Origin: Sclerurus mexicanus
Taxonomy: Eukaryota > Chordata > Aves > Passeriformes > Furnariidae
Direction of reading: 5' to 3'
Length of the DNA: 64,000 bases
Assembly (NCBI GenBank): GCA_013396755.1
Contig: VWZF01003333.1
Location: 729,363-793,362 of the forward strand
The position numbers and the translations under genes are program-made. Within the stretch, counting starts at the first letter, position 1. Each line of letters begins with the position of its first letter. Below the pieces are notes generated by a model. It made no database searches. It saw only the letters and a program-made list of their open reading frames with translations, and had not been told where the DNA came from. Of the stretch, positions 51,301 through 62,195 are shown piece after piece.

Positions 51301-53669
51301 CCAGTGTCTTCCAAATCAGTAGAATATGGTGGAGGGATGAGTGTGTAGCTGAGGTGGGATGCAGTTGTCTGAAATCCATAAGTTATCTGTGTGACTTGTC
51401 CTGGATATAATATAGCACTGACAACAAAGAGAACTGTTGGTGTAACCTTTATTGGTTAGTTGATTTTAATATTTCAATAAAACACGCAGTAAGAACCTGT
51501 TGTTCCCCAGCTGAGACCTGAATAAATTTGTATATGTAAAAACTTTAAGAGCCATGGAAAAGAAATTTTAACCAAAAGCAACAATCAATTTGTTTTTTAA
51601 AATACCATCTTAGTAGAAACATTAAAAATTATGATGGTGTTAGATCTCTTTTAAAGTCTTCTGTGTTGTTTTTTTTTTTAATTAGATTTAAGAACTTCAA
51701 AGGTTGGTGATAGTACTTTGTGTTTAAATATTGATATTTGATAATTTGTAAATAGTGTAGTAAAATTGCAGATAGAAAAGTATCAGTTTTGCTTGAAACT
51801 AAAGAGAGCTGCTTTTCAAAGTGTACTCATGTTCTGATGGCCTTAATTTCTGAGATTTGAGTGTTTTTGTTTTTAAAATGGAAATATTTTAGTTACTTGT
51901 GGACATTTCCATTTTCTTTAAATGTTGGAGGAATAATGGCAGTTATTCCCTGATAGAGCTTTAACTCTGGAAACTTTTTGGGGGGATGTTCAGTCATAAC
52001 CTTGTTATTCAGATGGCTTCAAGTTATTTTTTAATTGCCACTTAATTGGTTTTGATCAAGTTATGTTAGTTTTCTTTAATGTTTGTCACATCTTCCTTGT
52101 CTTGTTTGCTTGAACTCTGAAGTGTTTTGGTCAAGAAGTCTCTCTAGTTATACATAAATATGCTGCTTAGTACAGTAGTGTTACAGTCTTAATCACACAT
52201 GAAGTTTGCAAATACACTTCTTTTTAATATTAGCATAATAAACTAATACTGAGCTTCCATTTAATTTTAGGCCAGTATTAGCACTTGCAGATTCAGAACT
52301 ATTGGTAGAGTAAGAAGGAGGTTGGATGAAGCCCACCTCACCAGAAGGTTACCATCACTGTTTGGAAACCTGTTAATATCTGAGTTATACTACCAGTAAG
52401 TTCAATGGGAAAAATCCTTCAGCTCACAAGAAGAAGGTTTAAAAAAAAAAATCTAATGTTCCAAAAAACCATTGTTAAATTGTAAGTGGACAAAAGAATT
52501 GTAGTACTTATAGATGGTGATGTAATTCTTTATTCTGTAGGAAGTCTGGTTTGTTGATAAAAGTGTTGTTGAGCGTCTGAAATGTTACCCTCAGTTTTTC
52601 TGTATTTTGTCCTCTGGTTACAGATTGAACCAAGTATGCATTGAAATTTGGACATGATATAACATGTTTTTTAGGCCACTCTGAAGGATACTAGACTTTG
52701 GTGGGAGCTGTTCAAATATTCTGAGAATCAGTCTCAAGGGGTCAGGGTTAAAGAACATTTTGAAAATGCAGACCATGAAGAATTTAATTTTGTAATAGCA
52801 ATATCAACTTTCTGGGTAATTTTTGTAGTTATAGATAAAATATGTCTTAGGGATTCTTGGCCGACTTTCTAGTAAGGGGAACAACAGAATTGCTTTCAGC
52901 AGTGTGCTAAGGGCAAGTCGGGCTGAAAAATGTTTAAAGGGAAAAATATGCAAATAGGGCATTCCACTGAAAACATGCATAAGCCTTGAAAAATTCAGAA
53001 GAATACACATATATGGCAGAAGCTGATTAGAGAGAAGGAAATGGAATAAATTATTCTTTTCCTCCAGACAACTTATATTAAAGTTTAAGTAATGTTGTGT
53101 CTCTGTATCTTTCTCATTTCTATCCTGTGTTGCTATCACACTTTGCTTTGTATCAGTGTTTTGCATTTTAAAAGTATTTAGTGTCTGTTTATGCAACAAA
53201 ACCACTACCAACACAAGGATTGTGGCAGAGATTTTCAGCAGGAATGGCTACACCAGTGGTCTAAGCAGTACAAGCTAAGCCAGTAGAACATTACCCATAT
53301 CCTGGATTTCAGCCTCACAGGACTATCAGCAAGGGGTGTAATAGTTGTATCTTTGATTGCTTTTCTAAGTGGTTAAGAAGCATGTTGCCACTTTGTGATA
53401 CAGGCCTAACATTTGTCAAGTGTTGCTTGAATATTTGCTTGATTCTTACCTTCAAAATGTGTAATGTTTATATGGCATCCCCATGACTCTCCTTGGGAAT
53501 CTTGGTAACAGACCACAGGGCTGAAGTACCTAAGTGGCAAAAGGATTGAAGCGACAAAACTAATCACAGCTGGAAATGTGTCTCTTTCTTAAATATTATA
53601 ATATAAAGTATTTTTAATTGTGATATAAGGAAATGTTTTAATAAAATCTCAGTTGATCTTGTTATTTAC

Positions 53670-53800
53670 CAAAAAAAAGGCAAAAAAAAGGCTATTTTTT
53701 TTTATTAGTTTTTCCAGGAGGTGTCTTTAATTTATTCATCCTCAGAGGATATTTAAGTTATAGAAAGTTTTAGATTTTTTTTTATTTTTTTTTTTAACGT
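53670..53800. repeat. A/T-rich low-complexity stretch
   Basis: Runs of A (caaaaaaaaggcaaaaaaaagg) followed by long T runs broken by a few bases. No element recognised. Confidence 0.8.
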
Positions 53801-54426
53801 TGAGCCCAAAATGTTGATAAGGCACAACCATTCTATCGCACTTTAGCAAAGCAACCAAAAGATCAGCTTTCATGTAAAACTACATCTATCCATCAACTTC
53901 AGCTTATTTCATTTGTAGATCTTCAGATGTGGGCATTATATATGAAACTAGTTCTGACTGCCGCTCCCTTTTTCTCCCAAACCCTCCTACTGTCCTTGAT
54001 TCTGGTTCTTCTGTGGACCTGTTTAGTTGAGGGGATTCCTTGGTCACATAGCTTTTGCTTCTTTAAGTTTGGGTTTGGTTTGGTTTTTTGCCTTTTTTTT
54101 TTTTTTTGACAGAGAGTGGTAGATTTTTGGTTTCTGTCTAAGATATCAGGATCATGATACCTGTCTTACTAAAATATCTAGTTACCTTTGAAAAAATGAG
54201 ATTCTGGTGTAGATGCAGGCAGTTGGATGAGGCAACTTAAAGTGATGGAGTGGAGCTGTTGCTGCCTTTGCATGCTGTTTCAATTTGAATGTTGGAAAGT
54301 CTTAGTTTGGTTTGGGGCTTTTTTCAAGTTTATGTGCTACTTTCAAGTAAAATTTTAATAAAGTCATATCCTGTCTTTGTTACATGTTTTCCCTCTCTTA
54401 AATATCTCTTATAAATCTGTTTGCAG

Positions 54427-54621
54427 CTGGGTCTCGGGCATCTTACAGCAGCCAGCACAGCCACCTTGGCTCCGAGTTAAGGGCACTGCAGTCTCCAGAA
54501 CACCATATAGATCCTATTTACGAAGACAGAGTTTATCAGAAGCCCCCTATGAGGAGTCTCAGCCAGAGTCAGGGGGACCCTCTGCAACCAGCACACACAG
54601 GCACATATCGCACTAGTACAG
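54427..54621 (+). CDS. CTNND2: CTNND2 internal exon (195 nt)
   Basis: The acceptor aaatctgtttgcag ends at 54426 and the donor gtaggt begins at 54622. Joined to the last G of the previous exon it reads AGSRASYSSQHSHLGSELRA, then LQSPEHHIDPIYEDRVYQKP, then PMRSLSQSQGDPLQPAHTGT and YRTST plus one base. This is almost the human sequence; Ser replaces Gly in QHGHLG and Gln replaces Pro in DPLPPAH. It holds a tyrosine-rich block (IYEDRVYQKPP) of the sort tyrosine kinases act on in p120-family catenins (inference). At 195 nt with phase 1 at both ends it is a symmetric exon, so skipping would keep the frame. The next exon, expected to start near PSSPGVDS, was not found before the end of the window. 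Confidence 0.97.
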
Positions 54622-57463
54622 GTAGGTGGATGCAATTGCATGCATGTCTTTTTATGGATATATAACTTATTCTTCGGTACTAATTCTTCTCTCTTTCTGA
54701 TGTGCTCAACCAAATGTATTATGTGCATGCCAGTCAAATAAAACACCTTTTGCAGATGACAGCTCTCAGTAGAACCCCAAATACATGCACAAAATCGAGA
54801 AATACCGAATGTGCAGTAGGTTAAGCTAATTTGGGGATAAGGAGGGAGAAAGTATTTCTGTTGATCTAGTGTATTGTCTTTGAGAAAGATCTGTTGTCTC
54901 TGAAGAAATTGCTAAGGTTTTTTCGTTTACAAAGGTATTTTATGTGTTGCGAAGGGACCGCAAAGTTTCTTTCCACATGAAGCTAAAGGATTGCTCACTT
55001 GCTTTCAAAGTAAATCATAAGTAAATGTTCTTCCTCTCTCATACAGAGATATGATTAGGTATAGGTACACAGACATAAAATTGAACTACAACCTAGGGAA
55101 AAGCTGTTAATATGACTGGTTTATCCATAAATAATGATTATCCCTGAAAGGCATCGGTGTGCAAGTCCTACTTGCAGCTTGTCCTCTCAACCAAATGAAA
55201 TACAGCTGTATGTTGGAACCCACAAATAGATCACAAATCAACAGGGATATTTATGGTATTTAATGCACAAAATAATTAGAGTATATAAATGCTATGGCCA
55301 AAATAGCCTAGAGCAGATTTAGAAAGAACTTGCCTTAGGAATTGTAAGTATCTCTAATGTTTTATCTTTGCTGTACTGATTAATGAGGGAAGATTATGTC
55401 CATTCTCAGATCATTCCCATTTTTATCAAGAAAAGCTTAAGAGCACTTTTCAGAGCAAGATACTTTCCTTTCTTTTAAAACTTCTTTTTTTTAAACTTTT
55501 TTTTAAAACCCATTTCTTCAAAGGCAAAACTGGCAGTTCTTGTGTATCCAAGAATTCCTTTTTATTTGCGCAAGTTTTGATTTCAGAATACAAGAAAAAA
55601 TCCTTGCAAAGAAGTTTTTCTGTGGAATTTTGTAGTAAATTACCTGTAACAACTTTATACTCTTTGAAGAACACCATCACTCCATTTTCTTCCTGTTAAA
55701 GGAAGTCTGTTTTGTGTAGAGTCACACATGTATATGAGAAAAGATTACTGTTCTTTGCATGAAGGGGACAAGACCTCTGCCTTAATCACTGAGCACTGGA
55801 GGCAGTGGTAGTGATTGAAGCTCCTGTTTATATGGAACTTTAAGCCTGGTGTTCCACATGTGACTCATATTGCCTGTATGATGCTCTCTTTCCCAGACAT
55901 GCCCTGAAGTGGGTTTCTTGTTTTGCTTGCAAAATATCCCTTGGTTCTCTGTGCTGAAGTAGCAGGCTGTCTTGTGACTGTAGTCTTCACAACACCTCCG
56001 TAAGCAAGGAAACCCTGTCAACATAAATAACAATTATAGTGAATTAAACTGGGATGCGGGATGTTACTTGGTAATACTGAACATGGGTTTTCAGAAGGGA
56101 AGAGGAAAAACTAAAAAAAATACACTGATTTTGGTAGCGGAAACATGCCCTGTGAAGGTGAATTTTGTTTTGCTGTTTGAGATATGGATTTGAACATTGC
56201 TTCAGGCACATCCTGAAGAATGACCCCATCAGTCCAGCTTTATGTTGGGTTGATCCTCCCTCACTTTCTACCCCGCACCCCTATCATCAGGGTCAGGGGA
56301 AATAAAAGCAGATGGATGTGTGACAGGCCAGTCATTCTGTTGCTCTATTGGTAGCTGTCAGCTGCAGATGCTGTCAGTCTTTCACAATACCAGGCCGAAG
56401 AGCTGTCAGTGTTCAGAGGGAATTTTGAGCTGCATTGAACCAGCTCTCGGACTCCTGTGTCTACCACAAATGCCAGCAGGAACATATCCCTTTTGTTGGA
56501 GACCATACAATTTTTTCAAAATAGGAGAAAAGAGGGGAAGGAGTTCAACTGAAGTTTGGCACATAAAGCCTTTTGGTTTTTTCCTACATTGTGTTGTCTT
56601 AAGTGTTTTTTATTGCAGGGGTGAGTAGCTATTTGACTTGACTATTTGGTGTAGAGTATGAGGGATGTAGGTTGCTGTATGCTCCATGAAGATATGTGCC
56701 AAGGCTTCATGACCTGTGTGTTCTGTGTGCAAGAGTCATGGTGGGGTGAGGAGCTTTAAGACTTTACTGCACCCCTTTGTTCACATCCATTGTTGATCAG
56801 AACAGTAGCTTTAATCATGAAGATGGTGCATGCTTTTCTGCATCTGTTAGAAAGAATGGGAAAGCAAACTTAATCTAAAGACTTTGTTCTAAGTCTGGAT
56901 TTTTTTTCTCTACAGTTAACACTGCTCATTAGAAATAAAAATTATGCTAGTTATACCTGAAAATCATTTGCTTTTGTTGATTTTTGTGTGGCTTTTGTGA
57001 TTGGTTGGTTGAGGTGCTTTTTTAGTTTTGTTTTGGTGGGATTTTTTAAAAAAGAACATTCTTCCTGAATTTGAGAGTTTCACTTAATTTGGAAGAGGAA
57101 GTGACCTGGAATGATCACTTAGTACAGATATCACCTCTTTTTTTGTGAGCCCTTAAATGCTTACTATATTTAAGAATGTTTACACAACTAAGGATAAAGC
57201 CCACTCAAGAGTTTTTAGTCTTCTGCATGAATCAAGATTCAATAAGCTAAAATTTCTCTGTGGGGTAAACTAAATTAAGCTCGTTCTATATCCTCACTCG
57301 TTTCTGGGTGATTGAACTTTTGCATTTTCTTTGTATTTCACTTGTGAATGAAATGCATGATGCTAGTTTTGCTACATACTGCAGAAGGTACAAAATAGTA
57401 GGAGCTTGCTGAGCGTCTCCCTTACTAACATAACTTTATGGGGAATTCATCCTGTCCCTATCT
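54622..57463 (+). other. CTNND2: CTNND2 intron start
   Basis: Intron following the 195-nt exon, beginning with donor gtaggt. Unique AT-rich sequence with T-rich patches. I see no coding segment or repeat element. Confidence 0.8.
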
Positions 57464-58190
57464 GGAGTCATTGAATGGTTTGGGTTGGAAGGGATCTTAG
57501 TAATCATCATGTTCCAACTCCCTAGCCATGGACAGGGAACTTTCCATTAGACCAGGTTACTCAGACCCCCATTCAGCCTGGTCTTGAACACCTTCAGGTA
57601 TGGAAAGTCTACAATATCTCTGGGCAATGTGTTCCAGTGCCTCACCACCCTCACAGTAAAGAATTTTTTACTGATAACTAATGTGAACATACCCTCCTTC
57701 AGTTTGAAGCCATTGCCCCTTGTCTTATCGCTACAGGCCTGTGTGAAAAGTCCCTCTCCAGCTTTCTTGTAGGCCCCCTTTAGGTACTGGAGCGTGCTGT
57801 AAGATCTCCCTGGAACCTGCTCTTCTCCAGGCTGAACAAACCCAGCTCTCTCAGCCTTTTGTCATATAAGAGGTTCTCCATCCCTCTTATCATCTCTCTG
57901 TGAGCCTCCTCTAGACTTATTCCAACACATCCACATTTTTCTTGTGCTGAAGACTCCAGAGCTGGATCCAATACTCCATGTGGGGTCTCACCAGAGCAGA
58001 GTAGAGGGGCAGAATCAACTCCCTCAACCTGCTGGTGACACTGCTTTTGATGCAGCCCCAGACACAGTTGGCTTTCTGGGCTGCGAGCACACATTGATGG
58101 CTCCTGTTGAGCCCTTTGTCCACAACCAACTCCTTCTCCCAGGACTGGTCTTCATCCATTCTCCACCCAGCCTGTACTTGTGGTCTAAAT
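57464..58190 (-). mobile_element. CR1 LINE, 5'-truncated, antisense
   Basis: It begins with the reverse CR1 3' end (gtcattgaatggtttgggttggaagggatc) and runs through the 3' UTR into the ORF2 C-terminus. On the minus strand ORF2 shows LILPLYSALVRPHMEYWIQL, the MENLLYDKRLRELGLFSLEK segment and VDKGLNRSHQCVLAAQKA. About 0.73 kb is present, with frame changes and no catalytic core. Confidence 0.95.
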
Positions 58191-61100
58191 TATAACTAGA
58201 TGTGTTACTCTTGTGCTGACTAAGTTAAAAATAATCTTTCAAAATTAACAGCAGTAGCTGCAAAGACTTTTTTGGTTGGTAGTTTTTATTTAAAAATCCT
58301 TTGTGGTCTTCAAAGGGTAATACCTTCTCTCATATAAGAAGTACCAGCCCAAACTCTTGCACTAAAAGTAGCAATAAATGTGAAATTCTACTTTTGAAAT
58401 GGGAATCCTCAAAAGATGTGCTTGGAGGGAGTACTCAAGTACAATTAAAGTAACAAATTGATTTACTTACTGAATAGCAACTCATAACTTGTATTTGTAA
58501 CCCAACTAAATAACACTAATAATTTTCATTCACGCAGGTTCATTACTTATTTTCCTCATAAATCTGAAGGCCTTGAATTATTAATTTAGTAGAGATAAGC
58601 TTATTTGTTGGGATGTTTATGTGAACACTGCTGGAATTTAAAGAGGGCTGTTGATCAAGAGGGAAGAAGAGTTGCCTTTCAGCCAGACTAGGACACTGAA
58701 TCAATGATTGCTTGCTTATTTGCAGAATTAGAAGTTTGGACTAGGGGTTTAGTTCATAGCTATTGGCATTGAATTTATGTTAAACATGAAACCAGTCAGA
58801 ACAGGCTCAATCACACTATTTTGTAAGCCTGGGGTTTCTGAAGCTGCCTTGAGAAGAAAGAAGCTTTGTTGCTCAGGTTCTGAGTTGTCAGTGCTGACCT
58901 GCAGCCAAGGAGCATGGCTTCAGCAGCTGTGGGGTCTGTGTGAACAGTTGCCATCACCCTCTGGAGGCTGGCACCACTGTCTGGAAACTAATGTTTTCAT
59001 TGTGTTTCTTCAGAGAAAGAGGTGAGCCCTCTTCTGTTAGAAGGGATGTAAGTTCCAGATGAAGTTATGAAAAACTTTGAAAGAGCACTGTCCCCAGTGG
59101 TCTGGGAGGGAGGGATGAGAAATGGCAGAGCTGTGCTTATTCTGAACTCTTTACAAACAGGGGCTTTATCAGATAAAGTAAGTGCTGCTGCATAAAAGCA
59201 CTGGTGATGCTGGTGAACTGTGGACATTCAGACCTCAAAACCTGCAGAAGGCTCATGCTTTAAGAACACTCATTAGTTTCAGTGGCTGCAGGTGAATATT
59301 TTTATCCCCAGCCTCACATAAGTGGCAAGGATGAACCAACATTAGCATGGGATGAGTGAACCTGTCCACCTTAGTTCTGTGAAGGATACATACATCTCAT
59401 TGGTGCCAGGGCAATCTTGGCAGCTTAGACAAAACCTTAGGGATGGCCTCGGGTTGCGCAGCCTGAGAACAGTCTCTGTCTCAGTCCCCCAAAGGTAACC
59501 ATGGGAAAGGCGTCATGATGCAGTTCAAGCCTCTGGAAAGTGGTTCAGTGTGACTTGAAGGATTTATCAGGCATGCTCTTTGCAAAGGGTTATTCATCAG
59601 GGAACATGTTTATGGCAGGGGCACCTCTGTGGCACTCTTTGTGCTGCCTTCAAAGCTCCCCAATGTCCCTGTGTGCACAAGCAGTTGCCAAGTCGCCTTC
59701 CAGCCTCTCTCTTCTTCAGGCCAGATCTCCCCAAGATTCCTCCCACTGATGCTTTGATGGTTCCACCAGTGCACCACTGCCTCTGGAGCTGTCTTCTACC
59801 AAAAGCTGTGCTTCCACAGGCTGCACCACCTCCTGTGCACCATGATGGACAGTACTGATCCAGGAAAAGAGGCCTGTGAAATTTGGGATGGCAGGTGCAA
59901 ACCAGAGATGTCTTTTTGCAAGCTGGATTTCTGTGCAGAGGGAGAATTCTGATAGGAGAGCTGTGAACAGCCAAGGGAGCTCCTTTTCAAAGGAAAGAGT
60001 TATCTATTGCTCCTGGCTGTGGTTTCTGTTCAAGCACTTGGCAGCAGCAGGGAAAAACTCAGTATTTCATTGTCCTGTGATGAAGGTCAGGAAAAACTAC
60101 TGAAAGTGAGAACTACCGCTGTGTTTCTGGACAGATGCTGTCCTCCTCTTCTCTGCCTGCCTTCCTCATACTTCATTTGCTGAAGGAAAAGAGTCTGCAC
60201 TGAGGGGATACCTTATGTCAAGCTCTGCTCCTAGTAATGTCTTTCTCCTGTAAAAGTGTGTCTGGCTTTAGTAGGGTAGGAGCAGTGTTTGCTTCTGGAG
60301 TCCAGTCTTTGTCCATGGATTAGATGCTTCTGGAATGATGGGAAGAGGACCCAGGTGACCATGGGTCACAGAGCTGATGGCTTTCTCACAACATGACTGA
60401 GCTTCCTCCTTGTTCCTTCTAATGAGATGACTGTGGTGAGGATCAGGCCTCTATTCATGACCTAAAGGAGAAGTAGAGAGGCAGAAGCTAAATCCCCATT
60501 TTTGTGCCATCCTAGGTAGGAACAGCCCATACAAACCTGCTTGGTTTGTTTGCGTTTGGTCTTTTGCAGGGAGGGGAGGTGGCTAGTTTATTTTGTGAGG
60601 GCGCTCAAATGGCTTTGACCTCCTCTTCTCCCCATTTGCATTGCACAAGTGAAGCAGGACAGTCCCACCTCTTTGGTGTCAGTGCAAGGTTCTCAGAGGC
60701 AGATTCACATGCTGTTTGCTCCCACTCCCTGCAAGCTCCCTCCCTGTGAGAAAAGCTGAACCTGTTCAAACTTCCATCTCATTGACGTGGTAGGCAGAAG
60801 TTTGGCATCGGGGAGTTGCTTCTGGGCAACTGCACTGGTCACCATCTCCTTGCCTCTGCCCTGCCTTCCCCCTGCAGCTGGCATGGTGGGGCAGAGACCT
60901 TGCCTTGCCCCAGGAGGGAGTGCTGCTCTGCTGCCCAACCACCCTGCCTTGCTGGTGGTCTGTGACAACAGTAGCTGTTAAGTAGGTCCAAGTAATTTTT
61001 TTAACAGTTTTTTACAGCAAGACTGGAGAAGGGTGTTGTGTGGGCTGCTTGATGCTGCTTTCAAATACCCAAGAACTTGATTTGCTGCATGTTTTTTGTG

Positions 61101-61588
61101 GTGGTCCAGCTTAGCCTTTCTTTTACTCTCAACATTTTGTCATGTCTCTGAGCTCCTTTGTTGTCCTGTACAAAAGGAGCATGGGGCTACAAAGGATGCA
61201 TGTATTGAGCCAAAGTATATCATCTTCACAAGACTGTAAATATTTGCCTTGATATGCAATAAAGTAGCGGATATAGTTGATATTTTTAAAAGTCATTATT
61301 TCAATGTGAGTATTTTTTTCATATTGTGAAGCAATTTTCCAATATTTGAAAATTTGCCATATGAAAAAAGTTAGATGTCCAAATCCTATAGAGTGATTTA
61401 CTCTTCTTTCAAGAATAATTAAGTCTACTTCATTGCAGTTGTGTGGTATCACAAACTGATATTAGTTTTCTGTGTCTGCTTTTAAAGATAAACTGTTCTG
61501 TAACCATTTTTAAGGTTTTAAACGTTAATCTTCTACCCTTTTAAGTTTGTTGAGTTTTTTTAATGGTTATGAAGAGTTTAAAACAGCA
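58191..61588 (+). other. CTNND2: CTNND2 intron between two antisense CR1 copies
   Basis: Unique sequence. From about 58780 to 60980 the base composition is visibly less AT-rich, with many ctg, cag and cct words, and short open frames accumulate on both strands. I recognise no domain or splice-compatible CTNND2 exon in it. The rest is ordinary AT-rich intron. Confidence 0.7.
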
Positions 61589-62195
61589 TGATAGAATCAT
61601 AGAACAGTTTGGTTTGAAAGGGACCTCCAAAGATCATGTTGTGTGATCCCCCTGCAAAAGGCAGGAACATCTTAAGCCAGACCAGGTTGGCCAGAGCTCC
61701 AGCCTGGCCCTGAATGTTTCCAGGGATGAGGCATTTACCACCTCTCTGGGTGACCTGTTCCAGTGCCTCACCACCTTAATTGTAAAAAATGTCTTCCTTA
61801 TATTTAGCCTCTTTCGGTTTAAAGCCCCCTTGTCCTATCACAGCAGACCCTGCTAAAAAGTTCCTCTGCAGCTTTCTTTCAGGCCCCCTTCAAGTACCCT
61901 TTCAAATCTTCCTAAAGCCTTCTGTTCACCGGGCTGAACAACCGAACTCTCTCAGCCTTTCCTCCTACAAGAGGTGCTCCAGTCCTCTAATCATCTCTGT
62001 GGCCCTCCTCTAGACCAGCTTGAACAGGTCTATGTCTTTCTTGTGATGAGCTGGATGCAGCACCCCAGGTGGGATCTGCACCAGAGCAGAGCAGAGCGGC
62101 AGAATCACCTCCCTTGACTTGCTGACCATGCTGCTTTTGATGCAGCCCAGGATACAACTGGCTTTCTGGGATTGCTGGCTCATGCCCAGCCTCTT
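61589..62195 (-). mobile_element. CR1 LINE, 5'-truncated, antisense
   Basis: It begins tgatagaatcatagaacagtttgg and shows the reverse CR1 3' UTR and ORF2 C-terminus, with minus-strand SQKASCILGCIKSSMVSKSR and EVILPLCSALVQIPPGVLHP. The element may extend to about 62275, but recognisable similarity fades after 62195. It has the same orientation and a similar truncation to the copy at 57.5 kb. Confidence 0.93.

Larger units (their letters stand above)
43290..54426 (+). other. CTNND2: CTNND2 20.8-kb intron, last part
   Basis: Mostly AT-rich unique sequence, containing the possible antisense pseudogene at 43.6-44.5 kb. It has poly-A near 48595-48608 and T/A-rich low complexity near 53670-53800 and 54066-54107. 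A small palindrome, ggttaatttaacc, sits at 48348-48360. Open frames at 50611-51021 (+) and 52804-53214 (-) reach about 136 codons but show no recognisable motif. The segment ends in the acceptor for exon 54427-54621. Confidence 0.8.

Noticed and set aside
52804..53214. 136-codon minus-strand open frame
   Set aside because: Composition is typical of AT-rich random sequence (Leu, Asn, Phe, Lys) and no domain is seen.
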